A DNA stretch of 29,614 nt from Methanoculleus sp. UBA208 (GCF_002498065.1 NZ_DAFZ01000108.1:1-29614), one strand, 5' to 3'. Shown: positions 22,741-29,240, numbered from the stretch's first letter. Numbers and translations: made by a program. The notes: a model not told the origin generated them from the sequence alone.

Positions 22741-22917
22741 CTAAACTTTGAATGAAATCTGGTCGGCCTCGCGTAGAACACGGTTTCCATGCCTCTCGAG
22801 AAGTGCTCTGACCGAATACCGCACAGCCTCCGATACTGTGGGGAACTCGCCGGCTTCCACCAGCCTCTCGAGCATCTCAACCTGTTGCCGGGGCAATCTG
22901 ATTGTGATCCGATCCAT
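22741..22917 (-). CDS. cdrS: CdrS-like ribbon-helix-helix regulator, partner of ftsZ2
   Basis: A 58-residue ribbon-helix-helix DNA-binding protein. The beta-strand MDRITIRLPRQQ, helix VEMLERLVEAGEFPTVSEAVRYSVRALLERH and the G-E-F-P-T-V-S-E-A turn match CdrS, the small regulator encoded next to ftsZ2 in haloarchaea and shown there to control cell division genes. The start at 22917 gives the family N-terminus; ATG 22920 and GTG 22929 are in frame. Its stop codon is part of the ftsZ2 Shine-Dalgarno. It probably binds as a dimer to repeats such as those in its own leader (22935-23004), though that is not shown. Confidence 0.88.
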   Translation of the reverse strand: MDRITIRLPRQQVEMLERLVEAGEFPTVSEAVRYSVRALLERHGNRVLREADQISFKV

Positions 22918-22934
22918 CATTTCAATCACTCATA

Positions 22935-23004
22935 TCTGACATTTAGCAGCTGAGAGTCTGCCATTTGTCAGACAATCGTAATCTTTTCGTCTGACTGCAT
23001 CAGA
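22935..23004 (-). promoter_or_regulatory. Operator-like TCTGAC/GTCAGA array in the cdrS-ftsZ2 leader
   Basis: Plus-strand half-sites are TCTGAC (22935), TCTGCC (22957), GTCAGA (22967), TCTGAC (22990) and TCAGA (23000). The last two form TCTGA-CTGCA-TCAGA (22990-23004), which covers the predicted transcription start. Direct copies begin 22 and 33 bases apart, so they face the same side of the helix. This suits a small dimeric regulator such as CdrS. Confidence 0.5.
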
Positions 23005-23022
23005 TAAGGCATAATAATATTT

Positions 23023-23037
23023 GTATTATATAAATAC
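23023..23037. promoter_or_regulatory. Near-palindromic bidirectional TATA element between cdrS and cobD
   Basis: GTATTATATAAATAC is almost identical on both strands and can place TBP in either direction. The minus-strand start should fall near 23004, with a leader of about 87 bases to cdrS. A second box, GTTTTATGG (about 23068-23076), may serve cobD. Confidence 0.6.
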
Positions 23038-23117
23038 TTTTCGAAATAGGTTCATGTCCTGCATAACGGTTTTATGGATAGCAGCCGACAACGTATCCTC
23101 AAAGAGTTGCCACGGAT

Positions 23118-24116
23118 ATGAGAGAGAATCTCCCCAAAAGGGCGGAACATGGCGGCCGGGTGCGCTGGCACCGCACCCGGGAGCAGGGCGAGCTGCTTGA
23201 TTTCAGTGCCAACGTGAATCCGTATCCTCCAGAGGTCCCCTGGGTTCCGGACCCCTCGGCGCTGAAGGATTACCCGGACGACCGTTATGAGGCGCTCAAA
23301 GAGGAAATCGGCAGAAAATTCGGGCGCGATGCGGCGGAGGTCGCCGTCGGCAACGGATCCGTCGAGTTGATCCGCGCGTTCTGTTATGCCATGCTCGGGA
23401 CCGGTGATGCCGCCCGTATCGACTCGCCCACGTTTGCCGAGTACGAGATGGCGGTCCGGCTTGCCGGCGCCCGGTGCACCGCCGATGACAGCGAGGCTGC
23501 CGTCCGGTTCCTCTGCAACCCGAACAACCCGACCGGGAAGCTCCATTCCCGCCAGGAAGTCCTCCGGGTGCTCGACACGGTCTCCGGGCAGGGAACGTGC
23601 CTGTTCCTCGACGAAGCGTTCATCGAGCTCTCCGACCCGGCTCAGAGCGTCGCCGACGTCGCCCACGAAAACCTCTTTTTGCTGCGTTCCCTGACAAAGA
23701 GCTTCGCCGTGCCGGGCATCAGGTTCGGATACGCCTTCGGCACGCCCGAACTCATCGAGAAGGTCGAGACGGTCCGCCTTCCCTGGACAGTGAACGCGTT
23801 CGCCGAGTCCTTCGCGATCGAGGCCTTCAGGCATTATGACCTGCTCGAGGAGTCGCGGGAACGGATTGCCCGGGAGCGGGCCTGGCTCTGCAGCCGCCTG
23901 GATGCTCTCGGCCTTGCCTATGCACCGCCGTCTGCGAACTATGTCCTTATTGAAGTCCCGATGGAGGCGGAGGTGCTCGTCGGGCGCTTCCTCTCCCGCG
24001 GCATCCTGGTCCGGGACTGCCGGTCGTTCGGGCTTCCCCGCCACATTCGCGTGGCCGTGCGGACCCGGGAGGAGAACAGGCAACTCATCGAGGCGTTCGA
24101 AGCATGCTTGCCCTGA
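23118..24116 (+). CDS. cobD: PLP-dependent aminotransferase-fold enzyme, probably threonine-phosphate decarboxylase CobD
   Basis: A 332-residue fold-type I PLP enzyme. The N-terminal LLDFSANVNPYPPEV (26-40) is the hallmark by which CobD differs from histidinol-phosphate aminotransferase. CNPNNPTG (133-140), LDEAF (164-168), the Schiff-base lysine K194 in RSLTKSFAVPGIRFGYA, and the C-terminal HIRVAVRT are present. CobD makes aminopropanol phosphate for the cobamide nucleotide loop. The overlapping cobY gene (13 bases) supports this over a histidine role. The start has no strong Shine-Dalgarno. Without biochemistry, HisC activity cannot be ruled out. Confidence 0.82.
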   Translation: MRENLPKRAEHGGRVRWHRTREQGELLDFSANVNPYPPEVPWVPDPSALKDYPDDRYEALKEEIGRKFGRDAAEVAVGNGSVELIRAFCYAMLGTGDAARIDSPTFAEYEMAVRLAGARCTADDSEAAVRFLCNPNNPTGKLHSRQEVLRVLDTVSGQGTCLFLDEAFIELSDPAQSVADVAHENLFLLRSLTKSFAVPGIRFGYAFGTPELIEKVETVRLPWTVNAFAESFAIEAFRHYDLLEESRERIARERAWLCSRLDALGLAYAPPSANYVLIEVPMEAEVLVGRFLSRGILVRDCRSFGLPRHIRVAVRTREENRQLIEAFEACLP

Positions 24117-24709
24117 TCATGGCCGGTGGGGAGGGCTCCCGGCTCCGGATGGGCGAAAAGCCGCTCGTCACCATCTGCGAAAGACCGATGCTCTCCTACG
24201 TCATCGATGCCTTCTCGTCTGCCGGGCACGAGGTGGTCGTGGTCGCCTCCTACAAGACACCGTTCACCAAGAACTGGTGCCGGGTGCAGGGGGTCACCCT
24301 GTACGAAGCGGAAGGGCTCGGTTACGTCGAGGATATCAACGCCGCTGCGGCGGACCTGGAGGAAGAAGGCACACCCTTCTTCACCTGCGTATCCGACCTC
24401 CCCTGCCTTGCACCCGATATCATCGCCGGCATCGAGGACGCCTGGCGCCGGTCGGGAGCCCCGGCATGCTCCACGTGGGTGCCCCGCGATCTCTGCGAGG
24501 AGCACGGCTGCCGCACGCAGTATACGGAAGCGATCGACGGCACGCCGGCCTGCCCCGCCGGGATCAACATCCTGACGGCAGGCGGTCTTGACGAGCCCCA
24601 GGAAGAACTCCGGCTCCTCCTGCATGACAGAAGGCTCGTCTTCAACATCAACACGCGCGAGGAGCTGGCGCTGGTGCAGGAGTACCTCTGCCGGAAGCGG
24701 GGCGAGTAG
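24104..24709 (+). CDS. cobY: Adenosylcobinamide-phosphate guanylyltransferase CobY
   Basis: A 201-residue nucleotidyltransferase of the archaeal CobY type, which replaces bacterial CobU by adding GMP to adenosylcobinamide phosphate. The Rossmann-like start LALIMAGGEGSRLRMGEKPLV (2-22) is the nucleotide-binding signature; PMLSYVIDAF, VVVASYKTPFTKNWC, VSDLPCLAPDII and the C-terminal LVFNINTREEL follow. It overlaps the end of cobD by 13 bases, so both are made from one message. Methanogens need cobamides for methyl transfer by Mtr. Confidence 0.92.
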   Translation: MLALIMAGGEGSRLRMGEKPLVTICERPMLSYVIDAFSSAGHEVVVVASYKTPFTKNWCRVQGVTLYEAEGLGYVEDINAAAADLEEEGTPFFTCVSDLPCLAPDIIAGIEDAWRRSGAPACSTWVPRDLCEEHGCRTQYTEAIDGTPACPAGINILTAGGLDEPQEELRLLLHDRRLVFNINTREELALVQEYLCRKRGE

Positions 24710-24771
24710 GGCTGCGGTTGTTCTGACGGTCATGGTGCACGGTTGAGGAGTTCCAGCCCCGCTGAAAGGAA

Positions 24772-24779
24772 GAAATTTG
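24772..24779 (+). repeat. Left 8-bp target-site duplication of the inverted-repeat element
   Basis: GAAATTTG, repeated directly at 25313-25320 on the other side of the element. Confidence 0.6.
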
Positions 24780-24848
24780 GGCTCTGTTGAAAGCGTGTTT
24801 GGGTTCTGGAGGTCGTAATAGAGGGATGTGTGGATGCCCGGATTTCGA

Positions 24849-24910
24849 GCACCTAAGGTGCGAGGTGCAACTGTCGGAACGACAGGAGTTAGTGAAGGTC
24901 GAAGACCTTC
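24849..24910 (-). repeat. Hairpin-mosaic repeat, locus 4 (minus orientation)
   Basis: Read on the minus strand: stem GAAGGTC-ttc-GACCTTC (24910-24894), linker ACTAACTCC, stem CTGTCG-ttc-CGACAG (24885-24871), linker TTGCACCTC, stem GCACC-tta-GGTGC (24861-24849). It lies inside the inverted-repeat element and is oriented opposite to the array at 25063. Confidence 0.75.
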
Positions 24911-24982
24911 GCTATGTGGCAAACACAGTGACCAAAACGGGAAAATCTCACGGTGCAGTGGACCGTGGGACTATCGCCACGC

Positions 24983-25024
24983 GGGGAGGGGCTGACGGGG
25001 AGGGGGGAGCATCCCCCCCTCCCC
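24983..25024 (+). other. G-quadruplex-type tract followed by a C-rich complement
   Basis: GGGG-A-GGGG-CTGAC-GGGG-A-GGGGGG (24983-25007) has four G-runs with loops of 1, 5 and 1 bases. Directly after it, seven C, T and four C (25013-25024) can pair with the second half to form a stem of about eleven pairs. The two structures exclude each other. Confidence 0.6.
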
Positions 25025-25062
25025 TGTCTCTACTCGTCAACTGACGTCTACAACCCCCACTC

Positions 25063-25234
25063 GAAGACCTCCGGTCTTCTCAAGCTCCGGACGTTCCGTC
25101 CGTCGCACCCCGCCCGGCCTCCGGCCTCCTCCTCCGCACCTGCGGTGCTTCAACTCCGTTCCTGATGGAACATCGTTCTTCGGTGCTCGAACTCCTACCG
25201 TTCCGGCAGTCGTTCCCCGCCCCGAGGGGCGGGG
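25063..25234 (+). repeat. Hairpin-mosaic repeat, locus 5 (longest array)
   Basis: In order: GAAGACC-tcc-GGTCTTC (25063-25079), TCAAGCTCCG, GGACG-ttc-CGTCC (25089-25101), GTCGCA; GGCC-tcc-GGCC (about 25116-25125), TCCTCCTCCG, GCACC-tgc-GGTGC (25136-25148), TTCAACTCCG, TTCC-tgat-GGAA (25159-25170), CATCG; GGTGCTCGAACTCC; CTACCG-ttc-CGGCAG (25195-25209, one mismatch), TCG; CCCCGCCCC-ga-GGGGCGGGG (25215-25234). The CTCC(G) linker recurs after most stems while stem sequences differ. Confidence 0.8.
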
Positions 25235-25435
25235 GCAGTCATGGCGATACCCCCTCGGAATCCGTGTCTGGGACGCAATCGATGACTCTCCTGAGAGCGT
25301 TTCAATAGGGCCGAAATTTGAGTGCCGAAGTTTTCCCACCCCCGGGACCGGTGCGCGGCGGCACTCACCCCGGGAAACTACCGTCACGGACCGGCGGCAG
25401 GGGCGGTGTTCCGGGGGACATGCACGCGGGGAAAC

Positions 25436-25444
25436 TGTATTATC
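25436..25444 (+). promoter_or_regulatory. TATA box of the ornithine cyclodeaminase family gene
   Basis: TGTATTATC centred 27 bases before the ATG at 25467, with no Shine-Dalgarno; predicts a leaderless mRNA. The interval 25321-25430 has no feature I recognise. Confidence 0.55.
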
Positions 25445-25466
25445 AAACTATCACCAACTCTTGTAT

Positions 25467-26696
25467 ATGGAATCCTGCCGGGAAATCGAACTAGAGGGCC
25501 ATATCATCGACTCAGGCGTCATGACCCTGGTGTTTGACAGGATCATGGATATGGGAGGAGAATTCGAGATTCTCACGTTCAACGTCGGAAGACTGAAGAC
25601 GGACACGAGTTACGCACGGTTGCGCGTGACGGCGCCCACCGACCGGCAACTCGACGCCATCCTCTCCGAGTTGCACCGGCTCGGCGCACGCGCCCCCGAG
25701 ATCGGGAACGTCACCCTCGTACCGGCAGAGGGCGACCGGATCCTTCCGAAGGGATTCTATTCGACCACCAACCACCCGACCTTCGTAAAATACCAGGACG
25801 AGTGGCTGCCCGTCGAGCAAATCGAGATGGACTGCCATATCGTGGTCGACGAGAACGAGAAACGGGCGATTTGCACTCCGATATCGAAGATCAAGGCCGG
25901 GGACGCCGTCGTCGTCAGCGAAACCGGGGTCCGGGTGGTCTACCCCGAGCGGCCGAGGAAGGTCAGCACGTTCGAGTTCATGCACGGGACCGTCTCGTCT
26001 GAGAGGCCGAGCGAGGCGATCATCGCAAAGATTGCCCGCGAGATCCTGAACCTGAAGAAAGAGGGGGGGAAGATCGCGCTCGTCGGCGGCCCCGCCATCG
26101 TCCATACCGGAGCGGCCGACGCCCTTGCGAAGATGATCCGCGCAGGCTGCATCGACGTGCTCTTTGCGGGGAACGCGCTCGCCACCCACGATATCGAGTC
26201 CAACCTCTACGGCACGTCGCTCGGGATGAACGTCAAAACGGGCACGCTCGTCACCGGCGGGCACAAGCACCACATCCGCGCCATCAGCGAGATCATGCGG
26301 GCGGGCTCCATCAAGAACGCAGTCGACCAGGGGGTCGTCACCGGCGGGATCATGTACGAGTGCGTGAAGAAGGGCATCCCGTTCGTGCTCGCCGGCTCCA
26401 TCCGGGACGACGGACCGCTCCCCGACACGATCACGGACGTCGTGGAGGCGCAGGACGCCATGCGCCGCCACATTCACGATCTCGGGATGGTGGTGATGGT
26501 GGGAACGCTCCTCCACTCGGTCGCCGTCGGGAACTGCCTCCCCTCGTACGTCAAGACCGTCTGCGTCGATATCAACCCCGCATCGGTGACGAAGCTGATG
26601 GACCGGGGCACGACGCAGGCGATCGGCGTCGTGAGCGACGCAGGGACGTTCCTCCCGCTGCTCTGCGAGCAGCTGGAGATACATGGGGAGTGCTAG
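25467..26696 (+). CDS. TIGR00300-family protein (LOR/SDH domain; archaeal-type ornithine cyclodeaminase)
   Basis: A 409-residue protein of the family once annotated as LOR/SDH conserved region. It is related to the archaeal ornithine cyclodeaminase and to the C-terminal domain of cyanobacterial AgrE/ArgZ, which turn ornithine into proline and ammonia. Residues 1-90 form an ACT-like domain (SCREIELEGHIIDSGVM, YARLRVTAPTDRQLDAIL). The family block TTNHPTFVKYQDEWLPVE is present. A Rossmann domain follows: KIALVGGPAIVHTGAADALAKMIRAGCIDVLFAGNALATHDIE, VTGGHKHHIRAISEIM, VLAGSIRDDGPLPDTITDVVEAQDAM, and VCVDINPASVTKLMDRG. I start at ATG 25467 on the box-A spacing. It ends tail to tail with RaSEA, sharing CTAG. 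Confidence 0.85.
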   Translation: MESCREIELEGHIIDSGVMTLVFDRIMDMGGEFEILTFNVGRLKTDTSYARLRVTAPTDRQLDAILSELHRLGARAPEIGNVTLVPAEGDRILPKGFYSTTNHPTFVKYQDEWLPVEQIEMDCHIVVDENEKRAICTPISKIKAGDAVVVSETGVRVVYPERPRKVSTFEFMHGTVSSERPSEAIIAKIAREILNLKKEGGKIALVGGPAIVHTGAADALAKMIRAGCIDVLFAGNALATHDIESNLYGTSLGMNVKTGTLVTGGHKHHIRAISEIMRAGSIKNAVDQGVVTGGIMYECVKKGIPFVLAGSIRDDGPLPDTITDVVEAQDAMRRHIHDLGMVVMVGTLLHSVAVGNCLPSYVKTVCVDINPASVTKLMDRGTTQAIGVVSDAGTFLPLLCEQLEIHGEC

Positions 26697-27679
26697 CGGG
26701 TGAGCGGCATACAGAACGGCTCTTCCCGGTCCAGCACGAACTCCCACTCTTCTTTGCACCCGCACTCCGTCTCTCTCAAGGCGCGCAGGAGCTCGACGTC
26801 GCCGGAGAGCGAGTAATCGCCGATCCCCTTCACGATCGGGCCGTCGCAGGTGCCGCAGTTGTGCGGCCCCCGCATCTGCCCGCCGCCGACGGGATCGCAG
26901 AGGATATGCACCGGGGAAGCGATCAGCACGTCAAGGACGCTCCAGAGATACGGCGGCCGGAATGCGTGTTGTTTCCAGAGGCGTTCGACCTCGGTCCTGC
27001 TCTGGACGGTGCAGAGGTTCATGGAGATGCTGTCCGCAACGGGGGCGACGTCCCCGATGGAGCGTATCATGTCGTCGCGCGCCTCGCGTTCGGTCAGGAA
27101 CGGCGGTTTCATCAGCAGGTAGGCTTTCATGCCCGCGCCGGCGGCGTGCGCAACCTCTGCGGCGCGGAGGAAATCGGCGTACGAGAACCCCTTGTCGATG
27201 CTCCTCTCCCTGATGATGTCGTTCGTGGTCTCGAGGCCCACGGCAACGGAGAGTGGTTTTGCCCAGGCGCCGGTATCGATGATCTCTTGAAACTCCCGGA
27301 GCGCCTCCGCATCGACGTACTCGGGCCGTGTCTCGGCGATCACGGCTTTGCCCCGGAACGCCTCCGCGACGGCGCGCCTGACTGCGGGGGGAACCTCGTC
27401 GGGATCGAAGAAGCTCCCCGACGTGAAGATCTTGAGCAACTGGTAGTCATCGTCGGAGAAGTTCTCTTTCACCCAGCGGACCTGGCGGATCAGCCGTTCG
27501 GTGAGTTCGTCCCCCGGGAGGCCCTGGTAGCGCTCGTGCCGGTAGCCGCACATCCTGCACCGGTTCCAGGAACACCCGCCGCTACGAAAGATTACCGTCA
27601 GCGTATCGAGGATCCGGCCTTCATAGAGGTCCTTCCCCCGCCAGGACGCCAGCGGCTTCTCGGTTAATTTGGATAGCAT
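26693..27679 (-). CDS. raSEA: Archaeosine biosynthesis radical SAM enzyme RaSEA
   Basis: A 328-residue radical SAM protein of the TIGR01210 family. RaSEA works with ArcS: ArcS attaches lysine to preQ0 at position 15 of tRNA, and RaSEA then cleaves the adduct to leave archaeosine. Features are the N-terminal LASWRGKDLYEGRILDTLTVIFRSGGCSW, the SAM-cluster motif CSWNRCRMCGYRHE, FTSGSFFDPDEVPP, VGLETTNDIIRERSI, LLMKPPFLTEREA and a C-terminal cysteine set (HNCGTCDGPI and ECGCKEEW). I use ATG 27679, where GAGGT lies five bases upstream; the long open frame above it is not family sequence. The TATA box of the divergent surface-protein gene touches this start codon. Confidence 0.92.
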   Translation of the reverse strand: MLSKLTEKPLASWRGKDLYEGRILDTLTVIFRSGGCSWNRCRMCGYRHERYQGLPGDELTERLIRQVRWVKENFSDDDYQLLKIFTSGSFFDPDEVPPAVRRAVAEAFRGKAVIAETRPEYVDAEALREFQEIIDTGAWAKPLSVAVGLETTNDIIRERSIDKGFSYADFLRAAEVAHAAGAGMKAYLLMKPPFLTEREARDDMIRSIGDVAPVADSISMNLCTVQSRTEVERLWKQHAFRPPYLWSVLDVLIASPVHILCDPVGGGQMRGPHNCGTCDGPIVKGIGDYSLSGDVELLRALRETECGCKEEWEFVLDREEPFCMPLTR

Positions 27680-27685
27680 TATACC
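27679..27685 (+). promoter_or_regulatory. TATA box of the surface-protein gene
   Basis: TTATACC centred 26 bases before the ATG at 27708. It overlaps the first base of the divergent RaSEA start codon, so TBP binding here could interfere with RaSEA transcription. Confidence 0.55.
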
Positions 27686-27707
27686 TCTTATTCGTTGATG
27701 TACTGGT

Positions 27708-28793
27708 ATGAAAAGGATCGCATGGCTGACGATCATCGCCGCGATGGTGCTCGTCGGCACGGCATCGGCCGCATATGTTTCAATCAGTGCTCCGCAGACG
27801 GTGTATGTCGGCGACGAGCTCGAAATCACCGGTACCACGATCGTGGGAGGTCTCCCCAAACCTTCGCTCGATCCAGGGTTCAGCACGGAGATCATCTTAT
27901 ACGTTCTCAAGCCCGGGAAGAGCGAAGTAGGCAGGAAGACGATCGTCGTGCAACAGGATGGTACGTTCTCCGCGACGTTCGATACCAGCGGCTTTAAAGC
28001 AGGGGATTATTCGATCGATCTCATCGACCCCACGCTCTCCACCTTCGGGAGCAGTTCGAAGACACAGCAGATCGTCACCCTGGTCGACCGGTCCGGGAGT
28101 CTCACGATATCCTCCCCGCTCAACCAGGACTTCGACGGCAGCCTCGATCTCCGGGGTTCGATCGGGGAGATCGGGGATGCGGGCGTGCGGGTCCTGGTCG
28201 AGCACGACGGCACTACCGTCTACGGTCCTGAGTATGTCGCGACCGGCAAGGACGGGGCGTTCTCCGTGGAAGTGCCCATATCCGCAGGGGGCACCTACGA
28301 GGTCACCTTCTCCGACAACAAAGGCTACATCGGCGACGCCGTATTCGTGGCGACGGGTACGCCGGGACCGACGGCGACTCAGGCGATGATATCCGCGAGT
28401 TCCCCCGCCAGCCGGTCCGCTCCGGCGTATTTCGAGGTCGACACCCGGAGTGGCACGGTGACGATCGCGACCTCGGCCGGGATCGACTGGGTGGTCGAGT
28501 ACATCGACGAGGACGATAACCTCCGCAAGGTGAACAGCAAAGGCATGCTCGAGCCCGAGACCGTGGAGGTTGCGGCACGGGGAGGCCCGGTCTACGTCAA
28601 GGTCTACCCCATGAGCTACAACGACAGCGGCACGGTGCAGGTCTCGGCCTCGAATGCCGACTCGGTCAGGGTGAGCCAGACCGCGCCCGGCCTCTTCGGG
28701 GACGCGACGCCCACCCCCGCCCAGGCTGCCCCGGTCCCGGCGGCCCTGGCGCTCCTCGCCCTCCTCGCCGTCATCCTCGTTCGCCGGGGATGA
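27708..28793 (+). CDS. Surface protein with signal peptide, beta-sandwich domains and C-terminal membrane anchor
   Basis: A 361-residue exported protein. Signal peptide: MKRIAWLTIIAAMVLVGTASA. The mature part starts AYVSISAPQTVYVGDELEITGTT, an Ig-like strand pattern resembling Methanomicrobiales S-layer-related proteins, with a second similar block from SLTISSPLNQDFDGSLDLRGSIGE. A Thr/Pro stretch (GTPGPTATQ) precedes a third beta domain (about 235-325). The C-terminus has a TPTP linker, PAALALLALLAVILV as a membrane helix and the basic end RRG. This resembles archaeosortase-type tails, but no clear PGF or similar cleavage motif is present, so it may simply be membrane-anchored. The mRNA is probably leaderless and ends at a T7 tract. 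Confidence 0.78.
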   Translation: MKRIAWLTIIAAMVLVGTASAAYVSISAPQTVYVGDELEITGTTIVGGLPKPSLDPGFSTEIILYVLKPGKSEVGRKTIVVQQDGTFSATFDTSGFKAGDYSIDLIDPTLSTFGSSSKTQQIVTLVDRSGSLTISSPLNQDFDGSLDLRGSIGEIGDAGVRVLVEHDGTTVYGPEYVATGKDGAFSVEVPISAGGTYEVTFSDNKGYIGDAVFVATGTPGPTATQAMISASSPASRSAPAYFEVDTRSGTVTIATSAGIDWVVEYIDEDDNLRKVNSKGMLEPETVEVAARGGPVYVKVYPMSYNDSGTVQVSASNADSVRVSQTAPGLFGDATPTPAQAAPVPAALALLALLAVILVRRG

Positions 28794-28799
28794 ACAACC

Positions 28800-28806
28800 T
28801 TTTTTT
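28800..28806 (+). terminator. T7 terminator after the surface-protein gene
   Basis: Seven T residues six bases past the stop codon, separating it from tRNA-Ser. Confidence 0.6.
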
Positions 28807-28833
28807 CGTCGGGTGACCAATAGGTTAAGGCGA

Positions 28834-28918
28834 GCCGGGATAGTCTAGTCCGGGAAGGCGGTGGCCTTGAAAGCCACTGGTGCCTGGCACCTCGGGAGTT
28901 CAAATCTCCCTCCCGGCG
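28834..28918 (+). tRNA. tRNA-Ser, anticodon TGA
   Basis: An 85-base class II tRNA. The acceptor stem is GCCGGGA/TCCCGGC with discriminator G at 28918. The anticodon stem is GTGGC/GCCAC around CTTGAAA, so TGA reads TCA. A long variable arm (TGGTGCCTGGCACCTC region) is typical for serine, and the T arm is GGGAG-TTCAAAT-CTCCC. No intron and no encoded CCA. A broken integrase fragment follows within about 55 bases. Confidence 0.94.
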
Positions 28919-28969
28919 TCTATTATTCACGTTCAAATCACTGGCGAAAAGCATGGCCCTTTCTTCTGA

Positions 28970-29215
28970 CCCTCTTTCATACAGAGCTTAGCTACACTGC
29001 CTGTTAAGGACCGAGAATTCCATCATGCCAAAGGAGTCTACGCATACAACCCGATTGCCCGTGGACTCGAGGAAAGAGGGCTCGAGAAGAGCGACATCGA
29101 TATCGTCGAAGAATTCATCGCTGAACTCAAGGCGCAGGGGGGTATCGGCACTCTCCGGGCAAGATCGTCTGCGTCCACGTCAGCCGGCGCCGCTTTATCG
29201 GCCCGTACCGCGACG
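28970..29215 (+). pseudogene. Fragment of a tyrosine recombinase (integrase) N-terminal domain, frameshifted
   Basis: From 28988 the frame reads LATLPVKDREFHHAKGVYAY, then NPIARGLEERGLEKSDID and IVEEFIAELKAQGGIGTLRA up to about 29164. This resembles the N-terminal core-binding (SAM-like) domain of archaeal integrases. The similarity then continues in another frame as KIVCVHVSRRRFIGPYRDDI, so there is a frameshift or small deletion near 29155-29165. A stop (28967-28969) closes the frame upstream, no start codon is evident, and no catalytic domain (R...HxxR...Y) follows. It is a remnant beside tRNA-Ser, the usual kind of site where such enzymes integrate. Confidence 0.6.
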
Positions 29216-29240
29216 ATATCGCCGGGCGGTGTAAAAGGGG

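Larger units (their letters stand above)
24780..25312. mobile_element. 533-bp transposase-less element with inverted ends (IS6-like MITE or remnant)
   Basis: The left end reads GGCTCTGTTGAAAGCG inward from 24780. The right end, read inward on the minus strand from 25312, is GGCCCTATTGAAACGC. Eleven of the first 13 bases agree. Both ends are flanked by the direct repeat GAAATTTG (24772-24779 and 25313-25320). As I recall, IS6-family elements have ends like GGxxCTGTTGCAAA and make 8-bp duplications, which fits. No transposase reading frame is present; the inside holds hairpin-mosaic repeats, a G-rich tract and no gene I can support. It fills most of the 757-base gap between cobY and the next gene. 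Confidence 0.65.

Noticed and set aside
24787..25044. 85-codon frame inside the inverted-repeat element as a residual transposase
   Set aside because: It is read across hairpin and G-rich DNA and shows no DDE-type or other transposase motif.
25063..25234. CRISPR array
   Set aside because: The repeated parts are 5-10 bases, the stems differ and spacing is irregular; there is no constant repeat of 24-37 bases and no cas gene nearby.
27680..27910. 77-residue N-terminal extension of RaSEA
   Set aside because: It would run through the divergent surface-protein gene, and the good GAGGT ribosome-binding site precedes the ATG at 27679.
28930..28938. GTTCAAATC copy just after tRNA-Ser as an attachment-site duplicate
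   Set aside because: Only nine bases match the tRNA T loop and the flanks differ; too short and too common a motif to call an att site.
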